A DNA stretch of 64,000 nucleotides, taken from NCBI RefSeq assembly GCF_014268455.2, contig NZ_CP077085.1, positions 2,108,001-2,172,000 of the forward strand, read 5' to 3'. The notes below the pieces were generated by a model. It worked only from the letters and a program-made list of their open reading frames with translations. It made no database searches and was not told the DNA's origin. The stretch is from Pseudomonas shahriarae (GTDB lineage: Bacteria > Pseudomonadota > Gammaproteobacteria > Pseudomonadales > Pseudomonadaceae). The position numbers and the translations under genes were made by a program. Position 1 is the stretch's first letter, and the number at the start of each line of letters is the position of its first letter. Shown in pieces: positions 17,560 through 26,219 of this stretch.

Positions 17560-19305
17560 TCAAGCCGTGGTTTGACTGTGGGGGAACAACAAATCCACAA
17601 ACCGTTCTGCCGTGGGCTGTGGTTCATGGTTGGCCAGGCCGGCCCGTTCATTGGCTTCGATAAATACGTACTCCGGCTGGTCAGCGGCCGGCACCATCAA
17701 GTCCAGGCCGACCACCGGAATATCCAGGGCACGCGCCGCACGCACGGCAGCATCCGCCAGCGTCGGGTGCAGAATCGCCGTGACATCTTCCAGGCAGCCC
17801 CCAGTGTGCAGGTTGGCAGTGCGCCGTACCGCCAGCACTTCACCCGAAGGCAGGATGCTGTCGTAGTCATATCCTGCCGCCTTCAGGGTGCGCAGGGTTT
17901 CGTCATCCATCGGGATCTTGCTCTCGCCGTCTGTGGCCGCCTGGCGGCGCCGGCTCTGCACTTCGATCAAGGCGCCGACGCTGTGCTTGCCATCGCCGAT
18001 CACCTGCGCCGGGCGTCGGATCGCGGCAGCTACTACTTCAAAACCAATCACCAGGATGCGCAGGTCCAGGCCCTCGTGGAAACTCTCCAGCAAAACCCGA
18101 GAGTCGAACTGGCGCGCCGCTTCGATGGCGCCTTGCACTTCTTCGATGGTCTGCAAGTCCACGGCCACGCCCTGGCCCTGTTCTCCGTCCAGCGGCTTGA
18201 CCACGATGCGCTGGTGTTCGTCGAGAAACTCCAGGTTGTCGTCGGCGCTGGCTGCCAGTTGTTGCGCTGGCAATTTCAAGCCGGCGGCGCTCAAGACCTT
18301 GTGGGTCAGGCTCTTGTCCTGGCACAGGCTCATGCTGATCGCACTGGTCAGGTCGCTCAATGACTCCCGGCAGCGCACCCGGCGCCCGCCATGGCTGAGG
18401 GTGAACAGCCCGGCTGCGGCATCGTCCACCTGCACATCAATACCGCGCCGGTGCGCCTCTTCGACAATGATTCGTGCATAGGGATTGAACCCCGCCTGCG
18501 GCCCCGGCCCAAGGAACAGCGGCTGGTTGATACCGTTCTTGCGCTTGATGGCAAAGGTGGTGAGGGCGCGAAAACCGAGCTTGGCGTACAGGCTCTTGGC
18601 CTGGCGATTGTCGTGCAGCACCGACAGGTCGAGGTAACTCAGGCCCCGGCTCATAAAGTGCTCGATCAGGTGGCGCACCAGCACTTCGCCGACGCCGGGC
18701 CGCGAGCATTGCGGGTCGACGGCCAGGCACCAGAGGCTGCTGCCGTGTTCCGGGTCATGGAAGGCTTTATGGTGATTGAGGCCCATGACGCTGCCGATTA
18801 TCGCGCCGCTGTCTTCATCCTCGGCCAGCCAGTACACCGGGCCGCCTTGATGGCGCGGGGTCAACAGGTTGGCATCCACCGGCAACATGCCGCGCCCCTG
18901 GTACAGGCGATTGACTGCCTGCCAGTCGGCTTCGCTCTGTACCCGGCGAATGCGAAAGCCACGGAACACCCGGGTCGCCGGCCGGTAGTCGGTGAACCAC
19001 AGGCGCAAGGTATCGGAGGGGTCGAGGAACAACTGTTGCGGATCAATCCCGAGGATCTGCTGGGGCGCGGCCACATACAGGGCGATATCCCGTTCCCCGG
19101 GCTGCTCGTTGAGCAGCTCCAGGGCCAGGCTCGCCGGGTCGGGGAAGGTATGGCCAATCAATAAGCGGCCCCATCCGCAATGCACGGCGATGGGCTGGGC
19201 GCTGGGTTCGCTGCCGTCTTCGGCCAGGCGCGCTTGCAGGCGCTCGTAGGACGGTGCCTGGCCGCGCAGCAGGCGTTGGCTGTAGGCCGTGGCGTGAGGT
19301 TTCAT
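17560..19305 (-). CDS. ngg: N-acetylglutaminylglutamine synthetase
   Basis: A 581-residue two-domain enzyme for the osmolyte NAGGN. An N-terminal acetyltransferase (GNAT) domain (about residues 115-285; CoA-loop region GVGEVLVRHL, then YAKLGFRALT) is fused to an ATP-grasp ligase (about 300-580; RIVVKPLDGEQGQG, then VFIEANERAGLANHEP). Together they acetylate glutamine and join a second glutamine. The ATG at 19305 lies three bases after the asnO stop, so translation is probably coupled. A TTG at 19308 is an alternative. Confidence 0.94.
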   Translation of the reverse strand: MKPHATAYSQRLLRGQAPSYERLQARLAEDGSEPSAQPIAVHCGWGRLLIGHTFPDPASLALELLNEQPGERDIALYVAAPQQILGIDPQQLFLDPSDTLRLWFTDYRPATRVFRGFRIRRVQSEADWQAVNRLYQGRGMLPVDANLLTPRHQGGPVYWLAEDEDSGAIIGSVMGLNHHKAFHDPEHGSSLWCLAVDPQCSRPGVGEVLVRHLIEHFMSRGLSYLDLSVLHDNRQAKSLYAKLGFRALTTFAIKRKNGINQPLFLGPGPQAGFNPYARIIVEEAHRRGIDVQVDDAAAGLFTLSHGGRRVRCRESLSDLTSAISMSLCQDKSLTHKVLSAAGLKLPAQQLAASADDNLEFLDEHQRIVVKPLDGEQGQGVAVDLQTIEEVQGAIEAARQFDSRVLLESFHEGLDLRILVIGFEVVAAAIRRPAQVIGDGKHSVGALIEVQSRRRQAATDGESKIPMDDETLRTLKAAGYDYDSILPSGEVLAVRRTANLHTGGCLEDVTAILHPTLADAAVRAARALDIPVVGLDLMVPAADQPEYVFIEANERAGLANHEPQPTAERFVDLLFPHSQTTA

Positions 19306-19308
19306 CAA

Positions 19309-21081
19309 TCAGATTCCTTGTTCGCTGAGCCACAGGTTCAGCGCCGCCAATTGCCACAGCTTGGAGCCGCGCAGCGGGGTCAATTGCCCTTGGGGGTCAG
19401 TGAGCAGACGGTCGAGCATCGCCGGGTTGAACAGACCACGATCCTGGCTCGGGTCCAGCAACAGGTCACGCACCCAGTGCAGGGTGTCGCCCTGCAAATG
19501 CTTGAGGCCGGGCACCGGGAAGTAGCCTTTCTTACGGTCGATCACCGCACTGGGGATCACCCGGCGCGCGGCTTCCTTGAGCACTTGCTTGCCACCGTCC
19601 GGCAGCTTGAATTGGCCCGGCACCCGCGCCGACAACTCCACCAGGCGGTAGTCGAGAAACGGCGTGCGCGCTTCCAGGCCCCAGGCCATGGTCATGTTAT
19701 CCACACGCTTGACCGGGTCGTCCACCAGCATCACCGTGCTGTCCAGGCGCAGGGCCTTATCCACAGCCGCCTCGGCGCCGGGCTGGGCGAAATGCTCGCG
19801 CACAAAGTCGCCGGCGGCGTCATTGGCGGTCAGCCATTGCGGGGCGACGGTGGCCGCGTAGTCGTCGTAGCTGCGGTCGAAGAAGGCCTCGCGATAGGCC
19901 GCATACGGGTCACTGGCGCCGTCCACTTGCGGGTACCAGTGGTAACCGGCGAACAGCTCATCGGCGCCCTGGCCGCTTTGCACCACCTTGCAATGCTTGG
20001 CCACTTCCCGCGACAGCAAATAGAAGGCAATGCAGTCATGGCTGACCATTGGCTCGCTCATGGCGCGGAACGCGGCCGGCAGTTGCTCGATGATTTCGCT
20101 TTCGGCGATACGCAGTTGGTGGTGCCGCGTGCCGTAGTGCTTGGCGATCAGGTCGGAGTACTGGAACTCATCGCCACGCTCGCCGCCGGCATCTTCGAAG
20201 CCGATGGAGAAGGTCGACAGATCCTGTACGCCGACTTCGCGCAACAGGCCCACCAGCATGCTCGAATCCACACCGCCCGACAGCAGCACGCCGACATCCA
20301 CCGCCGCGCGTTGGCGAATCGCCACGGCTTGGCGGGTGCTGTCGAGCACGCGGTCGGTCCAGTCTTCCAGAGTCAGGTGTTTTTCATCGTCATGGGGGCC
20401 GTAGGGCAGGGTCCACCAGGTTTTCTGCTCGGTCTTGCCGTTGGCCTCAATCCGCATCCAGGTGGCCGGCGGCAGCTTTTCGATGCCCGCCAGCAAGGTG
20501 CGCGGTGCCGGCACCACGGCGTGGAAATTCAGGTAGTGATTGAGCGCCACCGGGTCGAGGATCGGGTTGATATCGCCGCCCTTGAGCAACGCCGGCAACG
20601 CCGAGGCAAAGCGCAAGCGCTGGCCGGTGCGCGACAGGTACAACGGCTTGACGCCCAGGCGGTCGCGGGCGATGAACAGGCGCTGGCTGTCGCGCTCCCA
20701 GATGGCAAAGGCAAACATGCCGTTGAGCTTGGGCAGCAAGGCTTCGCCCCAGGCGTGGTAGCCCTTGAGCAGCACTTCGGTGTCGCCGCCGGAATAGAAG
20801 GCGTAGCCCAGGGCTTCAAGCTCGGTGCGCAGTTCCGGGAAGTTGTAGATCGCGCCGTTGAACGCCAGGGACAGGCCCAGTTGGGCGTCGACCATCGGCT
20901 GGGCCGAGCCGTCCGACAGGTCCATGATTTTCAGGCGACGATGGCCCAGGGCAATCGGCCCTTGGGCATGGAAGCCCCACGCGTCAGGTCCGCGTGGTGC
21001 CAGGTGATGGGTGATTCGCTCCACCGCTGCCAGGTCGGCAGGTTGATGATCGAAACGCAGTTCTCCAGCTAATCCGCACAT
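19309..21081 (-). CDS. asnO: N-acetylglutaminylglutamine amidotransferase
   Basis: A 590-residue asparagine-synthetase-like enzyme, first gene of the NAGGN operon, which amidates the dipeptide. The start is the ATG at 21081, giving MCGLAGELRF with the Cys2 glutaminase nucleophile; AGGA lies 8 nt upstream. The glutaminase domain shows RGPDAWGFH and FNGAIYN. The synthetase domain has the ATP pyrophosphatase loop LSGGVDSS near residue 270. NAGGN is made at high osmolarity, so osmotic control is expected, but I see no recognisable promoter. Confidence 0.94.
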   Translation of the reverse strand: MCGLAGELRFDHQPADLAAVERITHHLAPRGPDAWGFHAQGPIALGHRRLKIMDLSDGSAQPMVDAQLGLSLAFNGAIYNFPELRTELEALGYAFYSGGDTEVLLKGYHAWGEALLPKLNGMFAFAIWERDSQRLFIARDRLGVKPLYLSRTGQRLRFASALPALLKGGDINPILDPVALNHYLNFHAVVPAPRTLLAGIEKLPPATWMRIEANGKTEQKTWWTLPYGPHDDEKHLTLEDWTDRVLDSTRQAVAIRQRAAVDVGVLLSGGVDSSMLVGLLREVGVQDLSTFSIGFEDAGGERGDEFQYSDLIAKHYGTRHHQLRIAESEIIEQLPAAFRAMSEPMVSHDCIAFYLLSREVAKHCKVVQSGQGADELFAGYHWYPQVDGASDPYAAYREAFFDRSYDDYAATVAPQWLTANDAAGDFVREHFAQPGAEAAVDKALRLDSTVMLVDDPVKRVDNMTMAWGLEARTPFLDYRLVELSARVPGQFKLPDGGKQVLKEAARRVIPSAVIDRKKGYFPVPGLKHLQGDTLHWVRDLLLDPSQDRGLFNPAMLDRLLTDPQGQLTPLRGSKLWQLAALNLWLSEQGI

Positions 21082-21390
21082 AAAGTCCTTACCGGTTTTT
21101 CCGTTGGGGAGGGGGTAAAAGGCACGCGCCAAAACGGCGGGTACCCAAGGACTGACCCGAGGCTATACCTGGAGTTTTAGATCAATAAGTTATATGGCAA
21201 ACGGCCGCTCCCCCGCGCACGCCGTTCTGCGGCCCGTGGGGCGCGGGGCAAAGTGGAGGTAATTAGGTCTGGCTCGGATGCAAATAGTGGCGCGTTTCCA
21301 AGGGCAACCCCCCAGCTATTTGAACCCTTCTGCGGTGCAGGGGAGCTTATGGTGATGCGTCATGTTCAACGCGATTAAGGACCGTTGCGA
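21082..21390. other. Divergent upstream region of asnO and the NEL toxin gene
   Basis: A 309-bp gap with no convincing gene. I looked for an HrpL box (GGAACC, 15-16 nt, CCAC) that would tie the toxin to a type III secretion regulon and found none. AAGGA at 21379-21383 is the probable ribosome site of the toxin ATG. Confidence 0.5.
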
Positions 21391-24300
21391 ATGACGCAAA
21401 CAGCAAAGCTGAGCCAGGCTGTGCAGCCTGTGACCTCGGACGAATTGATGAAGGCGCTGCTGGACAGCACCGGCGACCTGGATAAAGCGCAGGTCTTGCA
21501 TGAAACGTTGCCCGCCTGGCTGGTCAAGGCCGATCCCCAGGCACTCCAGGCCATTGAGCAGGCGTATGCCGACAGCGAGCGGCCCAAGGCAAACCTGCAA
21601 CGGCTGCTGAGCCGTCTGACCCCTCTGGACGCGTTCTGTACCGAACGCCTCACGGCGTTTCTGGCCGCCAAAGGCCACACTCAGCTGGATATCGAGAACG
21701 ACTCGCTGGAGCTCCCCAGGCGTACCTTCAGGGGAGTCAATCCGGACCTGGGCGGCATGCTGGTGCAGACCGTTACCCTGGAGAAACACAGCCTGCTGCA
21801 AGCGGCGATGCAGAATTTTTCCCAGGCCGGGGCCGAACCGGGAGGCATACCGATCAATGCCGTGGTCCGCGTTGGGGCAAAGCGCAGGGTTGCGCAAGAT
21901 ATCAGCGCCCAGACATTTATCGGCTACTGCCGCGAGCTGAATCTGGGGGAGGCCTATCAAACCCATGTGCGCGAGGTGTTCAACCTGACGGACCCGGACG
22001 GCGGTTATAGCCCGGCGGTGAGGACGATGGGTCAGTCCCGGTGCATGGATATGCTGATCGACCTGCAGATAGCCTATGCCAAAGGCGATATTGATCAACC
22101 GACCCGTGAGCTGTTGCTGGGCCTGGTCAAGGCGGACATGCCCGCCAGCAGCACCCGGCAGCTGTGGTTCAACAACCAACCGCTGACCTGGCAAGGCTTG
22201 AACATCGACGGGGCGTGCCTGTGGGGCGTGCTGGTGTTTTCCGGCGCCTCCCCCGATGGGTTTTCCAACGGCCCGATCGTGGTGTACATGCCCAATGAGC
22301 CCGTGCGGCCGTGGTACCGCTACGTGTCCCTGGAGCAGTTCAAGCTTTACCTCAGCCTCAAGCTCCACGTGAGTCGTTATCGACACTTCTTCATGGGCTA
22401 CCTGGACGAGTCCGAGCGTTTCGGTTTTTTTCAGCGGTTTGAGCAGTACAACCTCCTGGTGCGCGTAGAACCGCTACCTGTAACGGATAATTTTTCGACG
22501 TTCTTTTTTAATGCCGGTGTCGGCAAAATCCAGATTGATGCCCGTGTGCTCGCCGTTCCCAATGCCCAGGCCGATGACGACGCACGCCGCCAGCGCACCC
22601 AGGATTACCTGGATGCGGGCTTGACGGTACTCAACGTCGCCGCGTTTGTGGTGCCGGTACTGGGCCAGTTGATGACGGGCGTGGCGGTCGGGCAACTGCT
22701 TGGGGAAGTGTTCGAAGGGGTGGATGACTGGGTACACCAGGACAAACTCGGTGCCCTTCGGCACCTGACGAACATTGCTGAGAACCTCGCGGCCATGGCG
22801 TTGTTCGCGGCGGGTGCAAAAGTGGCCGGCCGGCTCTGGAGAACCACGCCGCCGGCTTCGGGGTTTTACGAACGGTTCGAGGCGGTGCGCATGCCGGATA
22901 GAACCACGCGCTTGTGGCGCAGCCGCACCGAGCCGTACCGCCACACCGTTTCGCTCGAAGGGACGGTTGCCAGTCCCCGTGGGGTCTACCAGGCTCACGG
23001 CCAGTCCTACGTCAATGTCGACGGTTCGACCTACTCGGTTGTCTTTGACTCCGGTACCGGCCGCTGGCGGGCCCGACATCCGCAGCGTGATTCAGCGTAT
23101 CGACCGCCCCTGGTCCACAACTACCAGGGCGGTTGGCAGTTCTCGTTCGAACAACCGCAAGAATGGCAGAACCCGGACTATGTCCTGGGCCGACTGGACC
23201 CCAGCCTCGGTACCCTTCCAGCCGGGCATCTGCGGGATATCGCCGCCATCACTGACGCGACCTTGCCCCGCCTGCAGCAAATAGCCAGGCAAAACCTGCC
23301 ATTGCCGGAGCGCTTGCGCGAACGTGCGCTGCGCTTCAGGCAGAATCAGGAGGTTCGCGACCTGATCTGGCAGATGGAGCATCAGGCACCGCTCGACGCG
23401 GCGACCACGCGTGTGCAGATGCTGGCCCTGCCGCTGATGGAAGGCTGGCCCCAGGGGCGGTTTTTCGAACTGCTGGACGAGCAGGGGTACCTGCTGGAGC
23501 GTCATCCCGACACCGCGCCTTTCGACTACGAAGACCTGAGCATCCACATCACCACGGGGCATCTGAAACACGGGCAAGTCCTGTCCAGCCTACTGGAGGC
23601 CCTCGACCCCGAGGAGACCGCGCGCCTGCTCGGCGGCACCTTCCCTCCAGAAGAGGCGCAAGAGGTGCTGGCGCGGCGGCTGACCGCTTCACTCAAGGAC
23701 AATCACCAGGCGGTTTACGAAAGGCTGCGTGCCGATGTCGACTTTCCCGACCAGACCGATCACGGCGTGCTCAAGCATCGCTATCCGCAACTGCCCATTC
23801 GGCTTGCCTGGGAAATCATGACCCAGGCCTCCACGGCCGAGCGTTGGCGGCTGCGCGATACCGGGCGGGTGCCTTTGCGGATCGCCCAATGGGTGCGGGA
23901 GACCTTGGAAATACTTAACGAAGACGATGCCCTGAGCGGTCTGTACCTGCCGGAACTGGCCACCGACGCCACTCGGCGTATAGCGCTGGGGTTACTGCCG
24001 CGGGTTCCGGGCTGGCCCGAAGATGTGTTGATGCAAATACGCCAGGAGAGCTTGGACGGCAGTGTCATGGGGCAGGTGGGCAACGCATCTGCCGCCACCA
24101 CTCGCACGCTGGTCCAGTCGAACCTGGGGTGGCGCGCCTACAACGGACAAGGTGCGCCGCTGGGGCCGATGGCCGAGGGCCCGGAGGGGTTCTATGAGGC
24201 GTTGCTTAACAGTTTGCCCCCCGCTGAGCTCGACCAGCTGCAGTTGCCCGCGAGCGGCAGGGCCAGCCATTTGCGCAATAGCCTGATTGGCAAGGCCCAG

Positions 24301-26211
24301 GATGAGCGGCGCCGGATTAGCCGTTATCTATGGCCGGAACGGCCGGTGCCCGAAGATCCGCCTGTGTCGTGCGTGCAAGCAATGCCCGTGGAGCCGCCGC
24401 GACAACCCGCCGGCCTGGTGCGCAAGGTCCGCAAGCTCTACCCCTTGTTTGATGAGCGGCGCATAGCGACCTTTTTGCAGGACTTGGGTCACGATCCGCT
24501 GTCCCGGGCCAAAGCCGTGCGTGCTCTTGAGCAGCAATATGAAGCACTGCATCGAACGCTCAAGGTGTGGGCCAGGGAGGGGGGCGGGCAGGGGCGCTCG
24601 GACGTTGCCCTGCGGGACTACCGCCTGGCCCGTCACCAGGCCGTCCAGCTCATCGAGCGCAGTTGGCAATATGCCTCGCTGATCCCGGATGAGTCCCATC
24701 GGCAAGTCCCGAATCTTTCCCTCGATGGCATGGTGATCGGGGCATTGCCGACCTTGCCGCCCGAAGTCAAGTTCGAGCATGTTCGCCAGTTGTCGTTAAG
24801 GAACATGGGGCTCAACGATGATGTTGGTTACTTCCTCAAGCATTTCAAAGGCTTGAATACTCTGGAGTTGACGGACAACCAGGTGACACGACTGCCGGAA
24901 GTGCTGCAGCAGATGAAGCACCTTCGTCGGCTGTACCTGGCCAATAACCAACTGCAACTGACGGAATATACGCGGACCAAACTCGGTGACCTGCGAGGGT
25001 TGACGGTATTGGACCTGAGCAACAACCCCCTGGTAGACCCGCCGCTGGTCAGCAACATGTTTGAGTTGCGTCACCTAGTCTTGCGCAATTGCCGGCTTCA
25101 GCGCTTGCCCTCCGGCTTTATGCGTCTGCCTTATCTGGAGCACCTGGACCTGCGGGAAAATGATCTCGCCACCTTGCCGCAGTGGTTGTTCGAGGTGCCA
25201 CGCCAGCACGCTGAAATCATCAACCTGCGCCATAACCCGCTGGACTCCCCCAGCCGCCTGCTGTTGCAGAACTACCGGGACACCCTTGGCGTGGGCATGG
25301 GCTTTATGGAGGACGATATCGCCCGGCTCAATGAGCAGACCGCCCGGGACTTATGGTTGGGGGATGAGCGCATGGCGCGCTACGCCGAGCGGGTCGAGAC
25401 CTGGACCGGACTCAAGGATGAGCTGGGCTCCGACGCTCTGTTCAAGCTGCTGGCCGGCCTGGGCAGTGTCGCAGATACCTCCCACGTGCAGGAGGACATG
25501 GGCCGCCGGGTCTGGCGCGTGCTGGACGCCGCGGCGATGGATGCCCGGCTGCGCGAAGAGATCTTTGAACGGGCGGCCACGCCCCTGAACTGTGATGATG
25601 CTGCTGCAGTGAGTTTCAGTAACCTGGAAGTGCTGGTTGAAATCCACCAGGCTTCGCAGCGGGTGGTGGGCGGTCAGGTCACGGCCAAGCCGCTCTTGAG
25701 GCTGGCCAAGGGGTTGTTTCGCCTCGACCGACTGGAGCATATGGCCCGCAGCCATAGCGCCGAGCACCCGATGCTGGATCCGCTGGAGGTCAGCCTGGCT
25801 TATCGCACCGGGTTGGCCGGGCGCTTTCATCTGCCCGGGCAACCCCGCCATATGCGCTATGCCAGTCTCGGTGGGGTGACCGAGCATATGCTGACGCTCG
25901 CTGAAATGCAGTTGAAGATGGCTGAGCTTTCTCCGCAGTTGTTGAAGTATGTGGTGAAGCTGCCGTTTTGGAGCAGTTATCTGCGGCGCATCCATAGCGG
26001 TTCATTCGACACCCTGAACCGGCCCTTCGGTGAGCGCGTCGAGGCGGTGTGGGCGCAGCGAGAGACGCTGGCTGACGCCGACTACCGGAGTCAGATGAGC
26101 CAGATACAGGATGAGCAGGAAAAGGCGGAGCTCGCCGAGCTTGAACGCCTGACCCATGAGGCGTTGAAACTCGACGACCTGGGCACCTGCGAGCTAACGC
26201 CGGCCGTTTGA
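21391..26211 (+). CDS. Giant toxin/effector: dermonecrotic-toxin-type N-terminus, leucine-rich repeats, NEL E3 ubiquitin ligase domain
   Basis: A 1606-residue protein. Residues about 279-328 carry the motif VVYMP...SLEQF...L seen in dermonecrotic-toxin-like (DUF6543-type) proteins. A hydrophobic hairpin follows at about 407-445, as for membrane insertion. Leucine-rich repeats run from about 1128 to 1290 (LNTLELTDNQVTRLP, LRRLYLANNQL). The C-terminal NEL domain has the catalytic motif NCDD with Cys1401 and Asp1403, equivalent to the CxD of IpaH/SspH ligases. NEL proteins ubiquitinate host proteins, so it should act in a eukaryotic cell. There is no signal peptide; the secretion route is unknown. 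Confidence 0.9.
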   Translation: MTQTAKLSQAVQPVTSDELMKALLDSTGDLDKAQVLHETLPAWLVKADPQALQAIEQAYADSERPKANLQRLLSRLTPLDAFCTERLTAFLAAKGHTQLDIENDSLELPRRTFRGVNPDLGGMLVQTVTLEKHSLLQAAMQNFSQAGAEPGGIPINAVVRVGAKRRVAQDISAQTFIGYCRELNLGEAYQTHVREVFNLTDPDGGYSPAVRTMGQSRCMDMLIDLQIAYAKGDIDQPTRELLLGLVKADMPASSTRQLWFNNQPLTWQGLNIDGACLWGVLVFSGASPDGFSNGPIVVYMPNEPVRPWYRYVSLEQFKLYLSLKLHVSRYRHFFMGYLDESERFGFFQRFEQYNLLVRVEPLPVTDNFSTFFFNAGVGKIQIDARVLAVPNAQADDDARRQRTQDYLDAGLTVLNVAAFVVPVLGQLMTGVAVGQLLGEVFEGVDDWVHQDKLGALRHLTNIAENLAAMALFAAGAKVAGRLWRTTPPASGFYERFEAVRMPDRTTRLWRSRTEPYRHTVSLEGTVASPRGVYQAHGQSYVNVDGSTYSVVFDSGTGRWRARHPQRDSAYRPPLVHNYQGGWQFSFEQPQEWQNPDYVLGRLDPSLGTLPAGHLRDIAAITDATLPRLQQIARQNLPLPERLRERALRFRQNQEVRDLIWQMEHQAPLDAATTRVQMLALPLMEGWPQGRFFELLDEQGYLLERHPDTAPFDYEDLSIHITTGHLKHGQVLSSLLEALDPEETARLLGGTFPPEEAQEVLARRLTASLKDNHQAVYERLRADVDFPDQTDHGVLKHRYPQLPIRLAWEIMTQASTAERWRLRDTGRVPLRIAQWVRETLEILNEDDALSGLYLPELATDATRRIALGLLPRVPGWPEDVLMQIRQESLDGSVMGQVGNASAATTRTLVQSNLGWRAYNGQGAPLGPMAEGPEGFYEALLNSLPPAELDQLQLPASGRASHLRNSLIGKAQDERRRISRYLWPERPVPEDPPVSCVQAMPVEPPRQPAGLVRKVRKLYPLFDERRIATFLQDLGHDPLSRAKAVRALEQQYEALHRTLKVWAREGGGQGRSDVALRDYRLARHQAVQLIERSWQYASLIPDESHRQVPNLSLDGMVIGALPTLPPEVKFEHVRQLSLRNMGLNDDVGYFLKHFKGLNTLELTDNQVTRLPEVLQQMKHLRRLYLANNQLQLTEYTRTKLGDLRGLTVLDLSNNPLVDPPLVSNMFELRHLVLRNCRLQRLPSGFMRLPYLEHLDLRENDLATLPQWLFEVPRQHAEIINLRHNPLDSPSRLLLQNYRDTLGVGMGFMEDDIARLNEQTARDLWLGDERMARYAERVETWTGLKDELGSDALFKLLAGLGSVADTSHVQEDMGRRVWRVLDAAAMDARLREEIFERAATPLNCDDAAAVSFSNLEVLVEIHQASQRVVGGQVTAKPLLRLAKGLFRLDRLEHMARSHSAEHPMLDPLEVSLAYRTGLAGRFHLPGQPRHMRYASLGGVTEHMLTLAEMQLKMAELSPQLLKYVVKLPFWSSYLRRIHSGSFDTLNRPFGERVEAVWAQRETLADADYRSQMSQIQDEQEKAELAELERLTHEALKLDDLGTCELTPAV

Positions 26212-26219
26212 GGGAGTGC

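Noticed and set aside
21082..21390. HrpL-type promoter upstream of the NEL toxin
   Set aside because: No GGAACC-like box with CCAC at the right spacing is present here, before the second toxin, or before the NEL fragment gene.
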